Shown: positions 16,416-26,353, numbered from the stretch's first letter. The stretch: DNA of 47,367 nucleotides from an uncultured Mailhella sp. (GCA_944322695.1 CALUPQ010000030.1:1-47367), one strand, 5' to 3'. The notes: a model not told the origin generated them from the letters alone. Numbers and translations: made by a program.

Positions 16416-16979
16416 TTAGACGATGGGTACGCGGTGAATGGCTTCGAAGATGTCCTGGTGCTGGATGCTGATGGACAGGCCCACGTTGCGGGCCTTGGCC
16501 TGAAGCATCTGGCGGAACGCGTTGCGGTTGATGGACAGAGGCAGGGCCACTTCGAAGACGAGGACGCATTCGTTGGTCTCTTCACCGAGGCGGATGGCCT
16601 TGAGGTTTTCGATGTTCACCTTCTGCTCGGCGAAGACGCCGGATATCATGGCGATGATTTCAGGCTGGTCCGAGCCGTTCACCGTGACGACGAAGGGTTC
16701 GGTTTCCTCGCCGCTGGAGAAGGTGGAGGTCTCGAAGGTGCGGGCGGACACGGTGAGGTCCATGTTGCGGGCCTCGAGGTTGAGGCTCACCACGCGCTGT
16801 ATGTCCTCCTCGGTCACGCCTTCGGGGGCGGACACAATGAAGATGGAGGCGAACTGACCTTTGAGGATGGTCTGGCTCAGTTCTTCAATGTTGCATTTTT
16901 CCTTGGAAAGGGCGCTGGAAATGGCATAGACCACGCCCGGGCAGTCGCGCCCGATGACAGAAATGACAATGTGGTTCAC
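16416..16979 (-). CDS. Tandem ACT-domain regulatory protein (UPF0237-like)
   Basis: A protein of 187 residues made of two ACT domains, small ligand-binding folds that usually sense amino acids. The first begins [20 protein letters not shown] and the second [21 protein letters not shown] place the start at a GTG (16979-16977) because GAGG sits five bases upstream and the family begins right before the first ACT strand. The frame remains open to a TTG at 17111, which would add 44 residues without ACT resemblance. It sits just ahead of the UPF0210 gene and is related to the GcvR-like regulators. The ligand is unknown. Confidence 0.85.
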   Translation of the reverse strand: MNHIVISVIGRDCPGVVYAISSALSKEKCNIEELSQTILKGQFASIFIVSAPEGVTEEDIQRVVSLNLEARNMDLTVSARTFETSTFSSGEETEPFVVTVNGSDQPEIIAMISGVFAEQKVNIENLKAIRLGEETNECVLVFEVALPLSINRNAFRQMLQAKARNVGLSISIQHQDIFEAIHRVPIV

Positions 16980-17153
16980 GGTCGCCTCGATGGCAAGAAG
17001 GTTGCTGCCCGGCACGGAAAGCGCGCGTGGGGCGTAATCGCGGGAAATGCTGAAAGGATAGACGGGAAGGGCAAGGGGCGTCAAGCTCTGTTTGCCGGCC
17101 GTTTTTTTCAAAGATGTAAAAGCTGAAGGTTCCCTTCTTCGGGAAAGGCGGGG

Positions 17154-17873
17154 TCAGCGTCTTGACTGGGAGCGGCGCCACTGCCATGGGGGCGTGGGCT
17201 TCTTGTCCTTCCACAGGCCGAGGTTCTGTTTGCGGGCCATGGCTTCTTCCACCTTCCAGGTCTTGCAGATGTCGCTGGTGCAGAAGTAGTCATAGACCCA
17301 GGCCATGCCCGCCTGAACCTGACGCTGGTTGACGGAGCGCTCGTCGATGACGTTGTTGCTGCAGAGATAGACGATGGCCACGGAGCGTTTGTAGTTGTCC
17401 TTGTACAGCGTTTTCAGGCGCAGGGTTTTGCCTTCCAGAAGTTCACGGAGGTGCTCGCGGGATTCCTTGCCGAAGCGCTGTTTGCTTTCCGGGGCGTCCA
17501 CGCCGTAGAGACGTACCTTGACGCTTTTGTTTTTCTCGTCCCTGAGCTCGAAGCTGTCGCCGTCCGAAACGCGGACAAGGCGGTAGTTCTGCGCGGAGAC
17601 GGCGGCTGCGCGCTCTTTATCCGCGGCGGAACTCTTCCCGGCCGTTGAGCCTTGTCCCGTCGCGGAAGCCGTTTTCTTCTGAGCGGAAGGAGCGGGAGCC
17701 TTTTCCTTTACCGTCTCCGTCTGCTTCTGGGGCGTGGAGACGGAAGGGGCGGGGCGGTTCACGCTGCCCACATAGGCCGCCGTCATGAGCAGTACGCAGA
17801 GAACGGCGGCTTCCAGTCCGTAGCGTACGGGGCCCCTACTTTTGCGGGGAGAGGCTTTTCTGCGTTTTTTCAT
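17154..17873 (-). CDS. Thermonuclease (staphylococcal nuclease-like), membrane-anchored
   Basis: A 239-residue protein with a basic N-terminus, one transmembrane or signal segment (about 18-38), a low-complexity linker rich in Lys, Ala, Ser and Thr (about 42-92), and an SNase OB-fold (about 95-225). The conserved catalytic surroundings are present: SDGDSFEL, VRLYGVDAPESKQRFG (Arg, Asp and Glu of the calcium/active site) and DNYKRSVAIVYL (second Arg). It would be a calcium-dependent nuclease facing the periplasm. Its ATG overlaps the dxs stop by four bases, so it is expressed from the isoprenoid/exonuclease operon, although there is no obvious functional link to Dxs. Confidence 0.9.
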   Translation of the reverse strand: MKKRRKASPRKSRGPVRYGLEAAVLCVLLMTAAYVGSVNRPAPSVSTPQKQTETVKEKAPAPSAQKKTASATGQGSTAGKSSAADKERAAAVSAQNYRLVRVSDGDSFELRDEKNKSVKVRLYGVDAPESKQRFGKESREHLRELLEGKTLRLKTLYKDNYKRSVAIVYLCSNNVIDERSVNQRQVQAGMAWVYDYFCTSDICKTWKVEEAMARKQNLGLWKDKKPTPPWQWRRSQSRR

Positions 17874-19822
17874 GAGGCGGACGCTTCTGCGGCAAAGGGC
17901 AGGAGTTCTTCCAGCATCGAGGCTATGCCGGAAACGTTGAGTCCCACATCGGCACGGAGACGGCGCTGCGGTCCGTGGGGAAGGAAGCGGTCGGGCAGGC
18001 CCATGCGGCGGATTTTCAGATGTCCCAGCATGTCATGGTCGGCCAGAAGTTCCAGCACGGCGGAGGAGAAGCCTCCCATCATGCTGTTTTCCTCCACCAG
18101 CAGAAGGGCGTCGTTTTCCGCGGCCAGGGCGAGAATCTGTTCTTCCGGAAGGGGCTTGACCCAGCAGGCGTCGAACACGGAAGCGAGGCGGGAGCTTTTT
18201 TCCGCCACCAGCAGGGCGGCTTCCGCACAGGGAACGACCCGCTGTCCCGCGGCCATGATGCATACGCGCGCATTGCCGCGCAGCACCAGCTCTCCGCGTC
18301 CCGGCAGAGGATAGTCGCCGTCGTGCGTTTCAATGGCGTCGGCAAAGCTCATGTGCGAGGCATCGAGCCTGCGGCCGGAGCCTCGCGGGTAGCGGAGAGC
18401 CACGGGACTGTTCATGGACACGGCCAGCGAAAGGGCGCTGCGCAGGGCGGCTTCGTCGCGGGGCGCGGCGAGGGACAGGTTCGGCACGGCGCGCAGCCAT
18501 GAAAGGTCGAAGGCTCCGTGATGGGTCGGCCCGTCTTCCCCCACGAGTCCGGCGCGGTCGAGGCAGAGCGTCACGGGAAGGTTCTGCAGGCAGACGTCGT
18601 GGACAATCTGGTCGTAGGCGCGCTGCATGAATGTGGAGTAGATGGCCACCACGGGGTGATAGCCGCGCGCGGCCAGTCCCGCAGCGAAGGTGACGGCGTG
18701 CTCTTCGCAGATGCCCACGTCCGCAAAGCGGTCCGGGAAGAGCTCGCGGAAGTCCTGAAGACCGGTGCCGTCGGGCATGGCCGCCGTGATGGCGAAAATA
18801 CGAGGATTCGTTTCGGCGAGGGCGCAGAGCGCTTCACCGAAGGCCTTGCTGAAGCCCGGACCGGAAGGTTTCCAGCCTTCGGGCTGGGGAGGCGTGCTTA
18901 TTTCGTCGGCCACGGAAGCGGAAATGCCGTGAAAATGCGAGGGGTCGTGTTCGGCCGGGGCGTAGCCCTTGCCCTTGCGCGTGCGGATGTGCAGCAACAC
19001 GGGCATGTCGAGCTTCTTGGCGGCTTCGAGATGGCGTTCGAGCTGGGCGATGTCGTGCCCGTTGATGGGGCCTATGTAGTTGAACTGGAAGGCCTCGAAC
19101 AGCATGCCCGGCGTGAAGAAGGACTTGAAGCTGAGTTCGCCTTTGCGGATGATGTCCACGATGCTTTCGCCCTTGGGAAGGCGGGAGAGAACGCGCGCCA
19201 CATGCTGCTTGATGTGCATGACGGTGCTGTGCGAGAGGTTGCGGCTCAGAAAGCGGGAAAGCGCGCCCGTGTTCTCGGAAATGGACATTTTGTTGTCGTT
19301 GAGGATGACGATGAGCCTTTTGCCCATGCCGCCCGCCTGATTCAGCGCTTCCAGCGCCATGCCGCCGCCGAGGGCGCCGTCGCCGATGACGGCGACCACG
19401 TGTTCCGTCCCCCCGCGGAGGTCTCGGGCCGTGGCCATGCCGAGGGCCGCGGAGATGGAGGTGGAGGCGTGGCCTACGCCGAAGTGGTCGTAAGGGCTTT
19501 CGGAGCGGTTGGGAAAGCCGGAAATGCCGCCGTAGCGCCGCAGGGTGTCGAACCTTTCCGCCCGGCCCGTGAGCAGTTTCCAAGGATAGGTCTGATGGCC
19601 CACGTCCCAGACGATGGGGTCGCGCGCCGGGTCGAAGCAGGAGAGCAGCGCGATGGTGAGTTCCACCACCCCTAGAGAGGGCGCCAGATGTCCGCCGTTT
19701 TTCGTGACCACCCGGATGATGGTGTCGCGCAGCTCCTGCGCCAGCGCCAGCTTGAGCGGAAGGGAAAGCCCGGGAATGTCACCGGGAAGGTTCAGGCTGG
19801 AGAGCAGCGGCGTATCGGACAT
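17870..19822 (-). CDS. dxs: 1-deoxy-D-xylulose-5-phosphate synthase
   Basis: Dxs condenses pyruvate and glyceraldehyde 3-phosphate with thiamine diphosphate, the entry step of the MEP isoprenoid pathway. The 650-residue product has the catalytic His region GGHLAPSLGVVELTIAL (about 39-55), the ThDP/Mg motif GDGALGGGMALEALN with NDNKMSIS (about 150-185), the catalytic Glu in ICEEHAV, and the transketolase segment DRAGLVGEDGPTHHGAFD. Length matches the family. It is 17 bases downstream of ispA, which acts later in the same pathway, and overlaps the thermonuclease gene. Confidence 0.98.
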   Translation of the reverse strand: MSDTPLLSSLNLPGDIPGLSLPLKLALAQELRDTIIRVVTKNGGHLAPSLGVVELTIALLSCFDPARDPIVWDVGHQTYPWKLLTGRAERFDTLRRYGGISGFPNRSESPYDHFGVGHASTSISAALGMATARDLRGGTEHVVAVIGDGALGGGMALEALNQAGGMGKRLIVILNDNKMSISENTGALSRFLSRNLSHSTVMHIKQHVARVLSRLPKGESIVDIIRKGELSFKSFFTPGMLFEAFQFNYIGPINGHDIAQLERHLEAAKKLDMPVLLHIRTRKGKGYAPAEHDPSHFHGISASVADEISTPPQPEGWKPSGPGFSKAFGEALCALAETNPRIFAITAAMPDGTGLQDFRELFPDRFADVGICEEHAVTFAAGLAARGYHPVVAIYSTFMQRAYDQIVHDVCLQNLPVTLCLDRAGLVGEDGPTHHGAFDLSWLRAVPNLSLAAPRDEAALRSALSLAVSMNSPVALRYPRGSGRRLDASHMSFADAIETHDGDYPLPGRGELVLRGNARVCIMAAGQRVVPCAEAALLVAEKSSRLASVFDACWVKPLPEEQILALAAENDALLLVEENSMMGGFSSAVLELLADHDMLGHLKIRRMGLPDRFLPHGPQRRLRADVGLNVSGIASMLEELLPFAAEASAS

Positions 19823-19839
19823 GGGAACTCTTTGGGAAA

Positions 19840-20721
19840 TTAGTGGGTGCGGTTGACAAGTTTGCGGGACGTTTCACGGAGAAAGTCGGCGTCGGGTCCG
19901 GAGAAGACGCCGTCCAGGGCCTTTTCGGCGGCAAGGCAGTGCAGTCTTGCCTGTTCGCGCGCCCCTTCGAGACCGAGAAGAGAAGGCCAGGTCGCCTTGG
20001 CGCTTTCTTCATCGTGCCTCACTTCCTTGCCCACCGTGGCTTCATCGCCGACGACATCGAGTATATCATCGGTGATTTGAAAGGCAATGCCCAATTCACT
20101 GCCGTAACGGCGTGCCGCATCTCTCTGCGTTTTCGTGGCTCCGGCCAGCAGCGCACCGCATTCGCAGGCGTTGAAGAGCAGAGCTCCCGTCTTTTTTGCA
20201 TTGAGAATGCGGAGCTCTTCCATGGACAGTTTCTTGCCTTCGCCCAGCAAATCCAGCATCTGACCGCCGACCATGCCGCAGGCTCCCGCAGCGTCGGCCG
20301 TGAGACGAATGGCCTCCAGCAGCCTTTCCGCCGGAACGTCGGCGCGGGCCATGTGGCCGAAGGCGTCGGTGAGCAGGGCGTCGCCGGCCAGAATGGCCGT
20401 GGCCTCGTCGAAGGCCTTGTGGCAGGTGGGGCAGCCGCGGCGCAAGTCGTCGTCATCCATGGCGGGCAAGTCGTCATGAATGAGCGAATTGGTGTGAATC
20501 ATCTCAAGGCCTGCGGCAAAGGGCAGGATGGCGCGGGTCACCTCGTCCGCAGCGTCTTTGGCGCAGGCTCTGGCCACGGACAGGCAGAGCACGGGACGCA
20601 GGCGCTTGCCTCCGGCCAGAAGGCTGTAGCGCATGGCCTCGGAAAGTCTGGAGGGGATGTCTCCGTCAAGGAAGGCGGAGGAAAGGTACTGCTCCACGCT
20701 GCGGAGAAGTTCTGCGGACAT
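19840..20721 (-). CDS. ispA: Polyprenyl (farnesyl/geranyl) diphosphate synthase
   Basis: A trans-isoprenyl diphosphate synthase of 293 residues, which joins isopentenyl diphosphate to allylic diphosphates in the cytoplasm. The first Asp-rich motif is DDLPAMDDDDLRRG (about 85-98) and the second is TDDILDVVGD (about 228-237). GGKRLRP lies near residue 37. The start at 20721 follows AAGGAGTGAAC; the longer open frame is rejected. Residues just before the first Asp motif suggest a short-chain enzyme (C15 or C20), but exact chain length is not certain. It lies between xseB and dxs, a common order in proteobacteria. Confidence 0.95.
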   Translation of the reverse strand: MSAELLRSVEQYLSSAFLDGDIPSRLSEAMRYSLLAGGKRLRPVLCLSVARACAKDAADEVTRAILPFAAGLEMIHTNSLIHDDLPAMDDDDLRRGCPTCHKAFDEATAILAGDALLTDAFGHMARADVPAERLLEAIRLTADAAGACGMVGGQMLDLLGEGKKLSMEELRILNAKKTGALLFNACECGALLAGATKTQRDAARRYGSELGIAFQITDDILDVVGDEATVGKEVRHDEESAKATWPSLLGLEGAREQARLHCLAAEKALDGVFSGPDADFLRETSRKLVNRTH

Positions 20722-20785
20722 GTTCACTCCTTGGGATGCGGCCGCCCGGGCCTGAAAGGGAGGAAGAAAAGGACCGCTTCCGGCG

Positions 20786-21016
20786 TTATTCTTCGTCCAG
20801 ATTCTTTTCTTCAAAACGTTCCGTACCCGTTTCGGTACAGAGCCTTATGTCATGACGGGCCTTTTCCAGCTGCTCGCGGCAGGCGGCGGCGTGCGCCAGG
20901 CCTTCCTTGTACAGGGCCACGCTCTCTTCCAGCGGGCTGTTTCCGCTCTCCAGGGCGGAAACGATGGTCTGAAGCCGGGCCAGCCGTTCTTCAAAGGTGG
21001 GTTCTTTCTTTTTCAT
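20786..21016 (-). CDS. xseB: Exodeoxyribonuclease VII small subunit
   Basis: XseB is the small helical subunit that binds in multiple copies to XseA to make exonuclease VII, which degrades single-stranded DNA. The 76-residue product has the family pattern FEERLARLQTIVSALESG followed by PLEESVALYKEG and a charged C-terminus ending NLDEE. Its ATG overlaps the stop of the M23 peptidase gene. XseA lies one gene upstream, so the two subunits are co-transcribed but separated by the peptidase gene. Confidence 0.95.
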   Translation of the reverse strand: MKKKEPTFEERLARLQTIVSALESGNSPLEESVALYKEGLAHAAACREQLEKARHDIRLCTETGTERFEEKNLDEE

Positions 21017-21924
21017 CGTGGGCTCCGTGGCGTTTTTGCCGTGGGCTGACTGTCGAAAATGCTGCGGGAGGGGCCGCCCACAATCTGCGGCGGGTCATTG
21101 AGCAGCGGCATGGCATCCACGGCCACGCCCTGAACGAGCAGGCCGAAGTGCAGATGCGGACCCGTGACGCGGCCCGTGGAGCCGGAACGTCCTATGACCT
21201 CTCCCTTTCTTACGCTCTGTCCTGCCGTGACGTCAAAGGAGGAAAGATGCGCATAGGTGCTTATGACGCCCTGACCGTGGTCGATATGGACCATGTTCCC
21301 GCCAAAGTACTGCGGTTCGGCCAGAACCACGGTGCCGTCGGCCGCGGCCACGACCTTTGCGCCTTCGGGACTGCGCATGTCCGTCCCCTTGTGCGGGGCG
21401 CGGGGCTTGCCGTTGAACACCCGGCGGCCGCCGAAGGGACTGGTGACGCCTCCCGGAACGGGGCGCTGCAGCGGCAGCGTCCATGCCTTTTCCGTGCGCA
21501 GGGCGAGGGCTTCACGGGAACGCTTCGAGTCGCGGTTTATCTGTGCCATGACTTCGCGGGGCGGCTCGACATACTTGGGAGCCACTTTCAGGATGCTTTC
21601 CGGCCACGGCACGGCGACGGAGGAAATGACGAAAGCTCTGTCCACGCCGCCCGTGGACAGGGAAAGCGTATGTTTTCCCCTGGCGTCCATGGGCATGGCC
21701 AGCAGAATTTCCGCCTTCCACACCTTCTCGCCCGGTTTCTGCGCAGCCGGAATGAGGAGCGTCTCGCCGCGCCAGCGGACGCGCACGTCAAAAGGAGCGC
21801 CGTCGGTCACGGAAACGGGAAAGGCATGGCCCTGACTGACGCGCGGCGGAACAAGGCATTCCGCGGCCGGAGAGGGGATGGGCAGGCAGAGAATGGCGAC
21901 AAGAAGCAGGGCGAGGCGTTTCAT
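21013..21924 (-). CDS. M23-family (LytM-type) peptidase, secreted
   Basis: A 303-residue zinc metallopeptidase-like protein with a signal peptide (MKRLALLLVAILCLPIPSPA, cleavage near 20). A beta-rich N-terminal region (about 25-150) precedes the M23 domain (about 170-290). The zinc-binding motifs are intact: HKGTD near residue 182 (His and Asp) and HLHFG near 262. Enzymes of this type cut peptide cross-links in peptidoglycan in the periplasm, so it is probably active rather than a degenerate activator. The ATGA overlaps on both sides put it in one operon between xseA and xseB. Confidence 0.93.
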   Translation of the reverse strand: MKRLALLLVAILCLPIPSPAAECLVPPRVSQGHAFPVSVTDGAPFDVRVRWRGETLLIPAAQKPGEKVWKAEILLAMPMDARGKHTLSLSTGGVDRAFVISSVAVPWPESILKVAPKYVEPPREVMAQINRDSKRSREALALRTEKAWTLPLQRPVPGGVTSPFGGRRVFNGKPRAPHKGTDMRSPEGAKVVAAADGTVVLAEPQYFGGNMVHIDHGQGVISTYAHLSSFDVTAGQSVRKGEVIGRSGSTGRVTGPHLHFGLLVQGVAVDAMPLLNDPPQIVGGPSRSIFDSQPTAKTPRSPR

Positions 21925-23357
21925 GAGGGGTTCCTTGCGGAGCGTCCCGGCGGAAGGGGCGGGGTTTCGCCTTCGGGAAGAGGCTCCACCTCGGTGACGG
22001 TACCGCGAATGCGTCCGTCGGCCATGAGAACGGAAAAGGCCCGTCCCGGAGCGGTCTGTGAGGCGGAGCGCAGAAGGTTCCCTTCTTCGTCGCAGGCCAT
22101 GGCGTAGCCGCGGCGTATGGGCTCGAAGGGGTCAAGGCTCTGAAGACGGGTTTCGAGGCGGGAAAGTTCCCTTTCCTGCGCCATGGTGAGCGTGCGCCCG
22201 AGAGAAAGAAGCGGGGCGGCGGCGCGCTCTGCGGCGCTTTCCGCCCGTTGCAGGCAGGTTTCTCCCGCGCCGGAAAGACGAAGGGCGAGGCTTTCCGTCC
22301 GGCGGGCCTTTTCGGCCAGAGAAGCTTCGAGGGCCGTATTCATGCGCCGTACGGCATGGTGCAGGCGTTCTTCCTGCAGGCGCAGCCTTTCCAGCGGAGA
22401 AAGCAGGGCAAGAGCCCGCCCGGCATGGGCAAGGCGCATGGCAAGGTCGTTCAGACGGCGGGCAAGGGCGTTTTGCAGGGCCGTTTCCAGGCCGTCCACG
22501 TGCTGGGCGAACACGTGACGCTCCTGCCACAGAAGCTGGGCGGCATGGCTGGGAGTGGCCGCGGCGTAGTCGGCCGCGAAATCGGTGATGCTGTGGTCTA
22601 TTTCATGGCCTATGCCCGTCAGCACGGGAACGGGACAGCGGCGGACGGCGCGGGCCACGCGCTCGTCGTTGAAGGCCCACAGGTCCTGAACGGAGCCGCC
22701 CCCGCGTATGAGCACGACGACTTCGGCCCATGCGTCGCGTCCGGCGCGCTCAAGCGCCTCCACGATGCGGGGCGGCGCTTCCTCACCCTGCACGGGTACG
22801 GGGTAAATGCGTATTTCGGCCCCGAGGCCTCTGCCGCCGCTTATGCGGATGAAGTCACGTATGGCGGCGCCGGTGGGCGCGGTGATGACGGCCACGCGGC
22901 GCGGCTCCCTGGGGAGAGGCCTTTTTTTCTCGGGGTCGAACAGGCCCTCGGCGGCGAGCCTGCGCTTGAGGGCCTCGAATTCCTGGTGCCACAGCCCGAG
23001 CCCCGCGGCCTGGGCAAGTTCGACAATCATCTGGTACTGGCCGCGTGCGCCGTAAACGGTGAGGCGTCCGGCACAGATGACGGTCTGCCCGTTTTCCATG
23101 CGGCTGGCGAGACTGGGACGGGGGCCGTCCTCCCACACTTCACCGGTGAGAGGGTCGAAATGTTCGTCCTTCTGCTGCCCCCTGAACCAGACGCAGTTCA
23201 GAAGGCAGTCGTTTTCCTTCAGGGAAAAATAGACATGCCCGGAGGAAGGGCGGGAAAGGTTGGTCACCTCGCCCTGCACCCACAGGTACGGAAAACGGTT
23301 TTCCACGGCCTGCCGCAGATGTTCCGTCACCTGTCGTACGCTGAGAATGGCGTCCAT
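21921..23357 (-). CDS. xseA: Exodeoxyribonuclease VII large subunit
   Basis: The catalytic large subunit of exonuclease VII, 478 residues. An OB-fold (about 1-105) starts LSVRQVTEHLRQAVENRFPY and includes SGHVYFSLKE. The catalytic domain (about 120-310) has AVITAPTGAAIRDFIRISGG and the GGGSVQDLWAFNDERVARA block, and a long coiled-coil C-terminus (about 300-430) would hold XseB. It opens the xseA-M23-xseB-ispA-dxs-thermonuclease run. The start at 23357 has GGAGG upstream, partly inside a hairpin. Confidence 0.97.
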   Translation of the reverse strand: MDAILSVRQVTEHLRQAVENRFPYLWVQGEVTNLSRPSSGHVYFSLKENDCLLNCVWFRGQQKDEHFDPLTGEVWEDGPRPSLASRMENGQTVICAGRLTVYGARGQYQMIVELAQAAGLGLWHQEFEALKRRLAAEGLFDPEKKRPLPREPRRVAVITAPTGAAIRDFIRISGGRGLGAEIRIYPVPVQGEEAPPRIVEALERAGRDAWAEVVVLIRGGGSVQDLWAFNDERVARAVRRCPVPVLTGIGHEIDHSITDFAADYAAATPSHAAQLLWQERHVFAQHVDGLETALQNALARRLNDLAMRLAHAGRALALLSPLERLRLQEERLHHAVRRMNTALEASLAEKARRTESLALRLSGAGETCLQRAESAAERAAAPLLSLGRTLTMAQERELSRLETRLQSLDPFEPIRRGYAMACDEEGNLLRSASQTAPGRAFSVLMADGRIRGTVTEVEPLPEGETPPLPPGRSARNPS

Positions 23358-23368
23358 GTGGGGAGCCT

Positions 23369-23388
23369 CCGGAAAGAACGTTTTCCGG
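23369..23388 (-). promoter_or_regulatory. Hairpin overlapping the xseA ribosome-binding site
   Basis: CCGGAAA (23369-23375) pairs with TTTCCGG (23382-23388). On the minus strand the 3' arm runs into the GGAGG (23370-23366) used by xseA, so folding would partly cover the ribosome-binding site. No promoter was fixed in the gap 23389-23479. Confidence 0.4.
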
Positions 23389-23479
23389 CACTTTCAGGCC
23401 GGAGAGCCGCGGACGGAAGGGCCGAAGAACCGCGGCGGGAGACGAAGCGGGCGGCTCTTCCGCAGAAGGCCGCCCGAAA

Positions 23480-23508
23480 TTCCCGGAGCGGGAGCCCCGC
23501 TCCGGGAA
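23480..23508 (-). terminator. Hairpin terminator after proS
   Basis: TTCCCGGAGCGGG (23480-23492) pairs perfectly over 13 bases with CCCGCTCCGGGAA (23496-23508) across a three-base loop, ten bases past the proS stop. Only a short T run (TTT) follows on the minus strand. Confidence 0.65.
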
Positions 23509-23517
23509 AGAACGGCG

Positions 23518-25257
23518 TTATCGCTTCCAGCACTCCATGACGGACTGGTACCAGGCGGGGAAGGCCTGTTCGAACTCGTCCGCGGGCAGGGTGGACTTTT
23601 CGCCGGTGCGGCGGTTTTTCACTTCCACGACGCCCTGGGCAAGGCCCTTGCCGCCCACGGTAATCTGCACGGGCAGACCGATGAGGTCGGCGTCCTTGAA
23701 CTTCACGCCCGGGCGCTCTTCGCGGTCGTCGTACAGCGTTTCCATGCCCTGCGCGGTAAGGAAGGCGTCGATGGCGTCGCACTTTGCGGCCACGTCGGCG
23801 TTCTTCGGGTCGAGGCAGACGATGTGCGCGTCGAACGGAGCGAGCTGGGGCGGGAACATGATGCCGTGCTCGTCGAAGTTCTGCTCGATGCAGGCGGCCA
23901 CCACGCGGGAGACGCCGATGCCGTAGCAGCCCATAATCATGAGCTGTTCCTTGCCGTTTTCGTCAAGGAACACGGCGTGCAGCGCTTCGCTGTACTTGGT
24001 GCCGAGCTTGAAGATGTGGCCGACCTCGATGCCGCGCTTGATTTCCAGCGGATGTCCGCAGCAGGGGCAGGGGTCTCCGGCCACGGCATTGCGAAGGTCC
24101 GCCCACTCCACGGGCAGCGTGACGTCCCTTATGAGACTCACGTGGCGCACATGGGCGTCGGCCTTGTTGGCCCCGGCAATCCAGTCGTTGCCGGCCATGA
24201 GTTCCTTGTCGGCGTAAATCTTTTCCACGCCCTTGAGGCCCACGGGGCCGGCGAAGCCCACGGGCGCTCCGGTCATGGCAAGCACTTCCTCGGGCGTCGC
24301 GAAACGGATTTCGTCGGCGTCGATGAGGTGGGCCAGCTTGATTTCGTTGAGTTCGCGGTCGCCGCGCAGCAGCACGGCCACGTTCTTGCCGTCGGCCACG
24401 AAAAGCAGGGTCTTCACGAGCTTGTCGGCGGGAACGCCGAGGAAGGCGCACAGCTCTTCGATGGTGTGCTGGTCGGGAGTGCTGATTTCCTCCATGGCGG
24501 GACAGGGCGTTTCATCCTGCGTGAACGCCGTGTTGATGGGCGCGCGTTCCACGTTGGCCGCCCAGGTGCATGCCGGCCAGTTGGTGCAGGCGGTGATGGA
24601 GTCCTCGCCGGTTTCGGCGAGCACCATGAATTCGTGGGAGAAGTTGCCGCCGATGGCGCCGGAGTCCGCTTCCACGGGACGGAAATCCAAGCCCATGCTG
24701 GTGAAGATTTTGTGGTAGGCGTCCTTCATGGAGGCGTAGCTCGCGTTGGCGGCTTCGTCGTTCACGTCGAAGGAATAGCCGTCCTTCATGAGGAATTCAC
24801 GGCCGCGCATGAGGCCGAAGCGGGGACGCACTTCGTCGCGGAACTTGGTCTGAATCTGGTACACGTTCAGGGGCAGCTGGCGGTAGGACTTCACTTCGCC
24901 GCGCAGCAGGTCGGTCATGACTTCCTCGTGGGTGGGGCCGAGGCAGTAGTCGCGGTCGTGCCTGTCCTTGAAGCGCAGAAGCTCCTTGCCGTACTTCTTC
25001 CAGCGGCCGGATTCCTGCCACAGTTCGGCGGGCTGCACCATGGGCAGCAGCACTTCGATGGCGCCGGCGGCGTTCATTTCACGCCGGACGATGTCTTTGG
25101 CCTTTTCCAGCGTGCGCAGGCCCATGGGCAGCCAGGTGTAGATCCCGCTCGTGGGCTTGCCTATCATGCCAGCGCGCACAAGCAGCTTGTGGCTGACCAC
25201 TTCGGCGTCGGCGGGTGCTTCCTTCAGGGTGGGGATGTAGTAACGGCTCCAGCGCAT
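23518..25257 (-). CDS. proS: Prolyl-tRNA synthetase, bacterial type
   Basis: ProS charges tRNA-Pro. The 579-residue product is the long bacterial form with an editing (INS) domain between motifs 2 and 3 (about 225-385). Motif 2 is in [15 protein letters not shown] near 150 and motif 3 is [18 protein letters not shown] near 440-457; a C-terminal anticodon-binding domain follows (about 475-579). The start at 25257 ([15 protein letters not shown]) is the family start; the frame is open 46 codons further up, across ispG. It follows ispG by ten bases, so it is in the rarD-ispG-proS unit. Confidence 0.98.
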   Translation of the reverse strand: MRWSRYYIPTLKEAPADAEVVSHKLLVRAGMIGKPTSGIYTWLPMGLRTLEKAKDIVRREMNAAGAIEVLLPMVQPAELWQESGRWKKYGKELLRFKDRHDRDYCLGPTHEEVMTDLLRGEVKSYRQLPLNVYQIQTKFRDEVRPRFGLMRGREFLMKDGYSFDVNDEAANASYASMKDAYHKIFTSMGLDFRPVEADSGAIGGNFSHEFMVLAETGEDSITACTNWPACTWAANVERAPINTAFTQDETPCPAMEEISTPDQHTIEELCAFLGVPADKLVKTLLFVADGKNVAVLLRGDRELNEIKLAHLIDADEIRFATPEEVLAMTGAPVGFAGPVGLKGVEKIYADKELMAGNDWIAGANKADAHVRHVSLIRDVTLPVEWADLRNAVAGDPCPCCGHPLEIKRGIEVGHIFKLGTKYSEALHAVFLDENGKEQLMIMGCYGIGVSRVVAACIEQNFDEHGIMFPPQLAPFDAHIVCLDPKNADVAAKCDAIDAFLTAQGMETLYDDREERPGVKFKDADLIGLPVQITVGGKGLAQGVVEVKNRRTGEKSTLPADEFEQAFPAWYQSVMECWKR

Positions 25258-25267
25258 AGAGAGTCCT

Positions 25268-26353
25268 TCAGTTTTCAGAGGTAAGAAGGTTTTCGAGTTC
25301 TTCAAGAAAGGCCGCAAGCAGCGCCTCCTGTCCGTTGACGGAGCGGAGAACCTGTCCCTTGCGGAAAATGACGCCCCTGTCGCGCCCGCCGGCAAGCCCG
25401 ATGTCGGCTTCGCGGGCCTCTCCCGGCCCGTTCACCACGCAGCCCATGACGGCAATCTTGAGGCGGCTTGCCGCGGCGGCGGGGTGGGACTGCACGTCCT
25501 CTTCCACCTTTTCGGCCATGCCGATGGGGTCGATTTCCGTGCGGCCGCAGGGGGGGCAGGAAACGATTTCCGGGCCGCGGCTTCGAAGGCCCACGGCTCG
25601 CAGTATTTCCCATGCCACGGCCACTTCCCGTACGGGGTCGGCCGTGAGAGAGACGCGTATGGTATCGCCTATGCCTTCAAAAAGCAAAAGGCCGAGTCCC
25701 ACCGAGGATTTTACGGTGCCGCGCATGGGCGTGCCCGCTTCGGTCACGCCGAGGTGCAGCGGGTAGTCGGCGCGGGAGGCCATGAGCCTGTAGGCGGCTA
25801 TGGTGTCCGCCACGGAGGAGGACTTGAGCGAGACCTTGATGTCGTAGAAGCCGCGCTTTTCCAGCATGCGCACGTGCGAGAGCGCGCTTTCCACCAGAGC
25901 TTCGGGCGTGGGGCCTCCGTAGCGCTCCAGAAGCTCCTTTTCCACGGAGCCGCTGTTCACGCCCACGCGGATGATGGCTCCGTTGGCCCTGGCCGCCGCG
26001 GCCAGCGTATCCACAGGGCCTTCGCCGCCGATGTTGCCGGGATTGATGCGGAGGCCTCTGAGCCCGGCGTCCAGAGCGGCGACGGCGAGACGGTAGTCGA
26101 AATGGATGTCGGCCACGAGCGGCACGGGGGAGTGCGCGGCAATGGTTTTGAGCGCGGCGGCCGCCTTTTCGTCGGGCACGGCGAGGCGCACGATTTCGCA
26201 GCCTGCGTCGGCGAGCCTTCCTATCTGCTCCAGCGTGGCGGAGGCGTCGCGCGTGTCGGTGTTGGTCATGCTCTGCACGACGACGGGAGCGCCGCCGCCT
26301 ATGCGCACGTTGCCGAGGCGAAGCTGTCTTGTGGTGTTTCTGTGGGGAATCAT
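25268..26353 (-). CDS. ispG: 4-hydroxy-3-methylbut-2-en-1-yl diphosphate synthase (GcpE)
   Basis: IspG is the 4Fe-4S enzyme that reductively opens MEcPP to HMBPP in the MEP pathway, drawing electrons from ferredoxin or flavodoxin. The 361-residue product has the family start [30 protein letters not shown], and the cluster ligands C-P-P-C near 268-271 and [11 protein letters not shown] near 304. Length matches the short bacterial form without the plant insertion. The start at 26353 follows AAGGAGAAAGC and overlaps the rarD stop (ATGA). Confidence 0.98.
   Translation of the reverse strand: MIPHRNTTRQLRLGNVRIGGGAPVVVQSMTNTDTRDASATLEQIGRLADAGCEIVRLAVPDEKAAAALKTIAAHSPVPLVADIHFDYRLAVAALDAGLRGLRINPGNIGGEGPVDTLAAAARANGAIIRVGVNSGSVEKELLERYGGPTPEALVESALSHVRMLEKRGFYDIKVSLKSSSVADTIAAYRLMASRADYPLHLGVTEAGTPMRGTVKSSVGLGLLLFEGIGDTIRVSLTADPVREVAVAWEILRAVGLRSRGPEIVSCPPCGRTEIDPIGMAEKVEEDVQSHPAAAASRLKIAVMGCVVNGPGEAREADIGLAGGRDRGVIFRKGQVLRSVNGQEALLAAFLEELENLLTSEN

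Noticed and set aside
15046..16419. 457-codon frame rich in His, Gly and Ala
   Set aside because: Antisense to the UPF0210 gene; low-complexity shadow.
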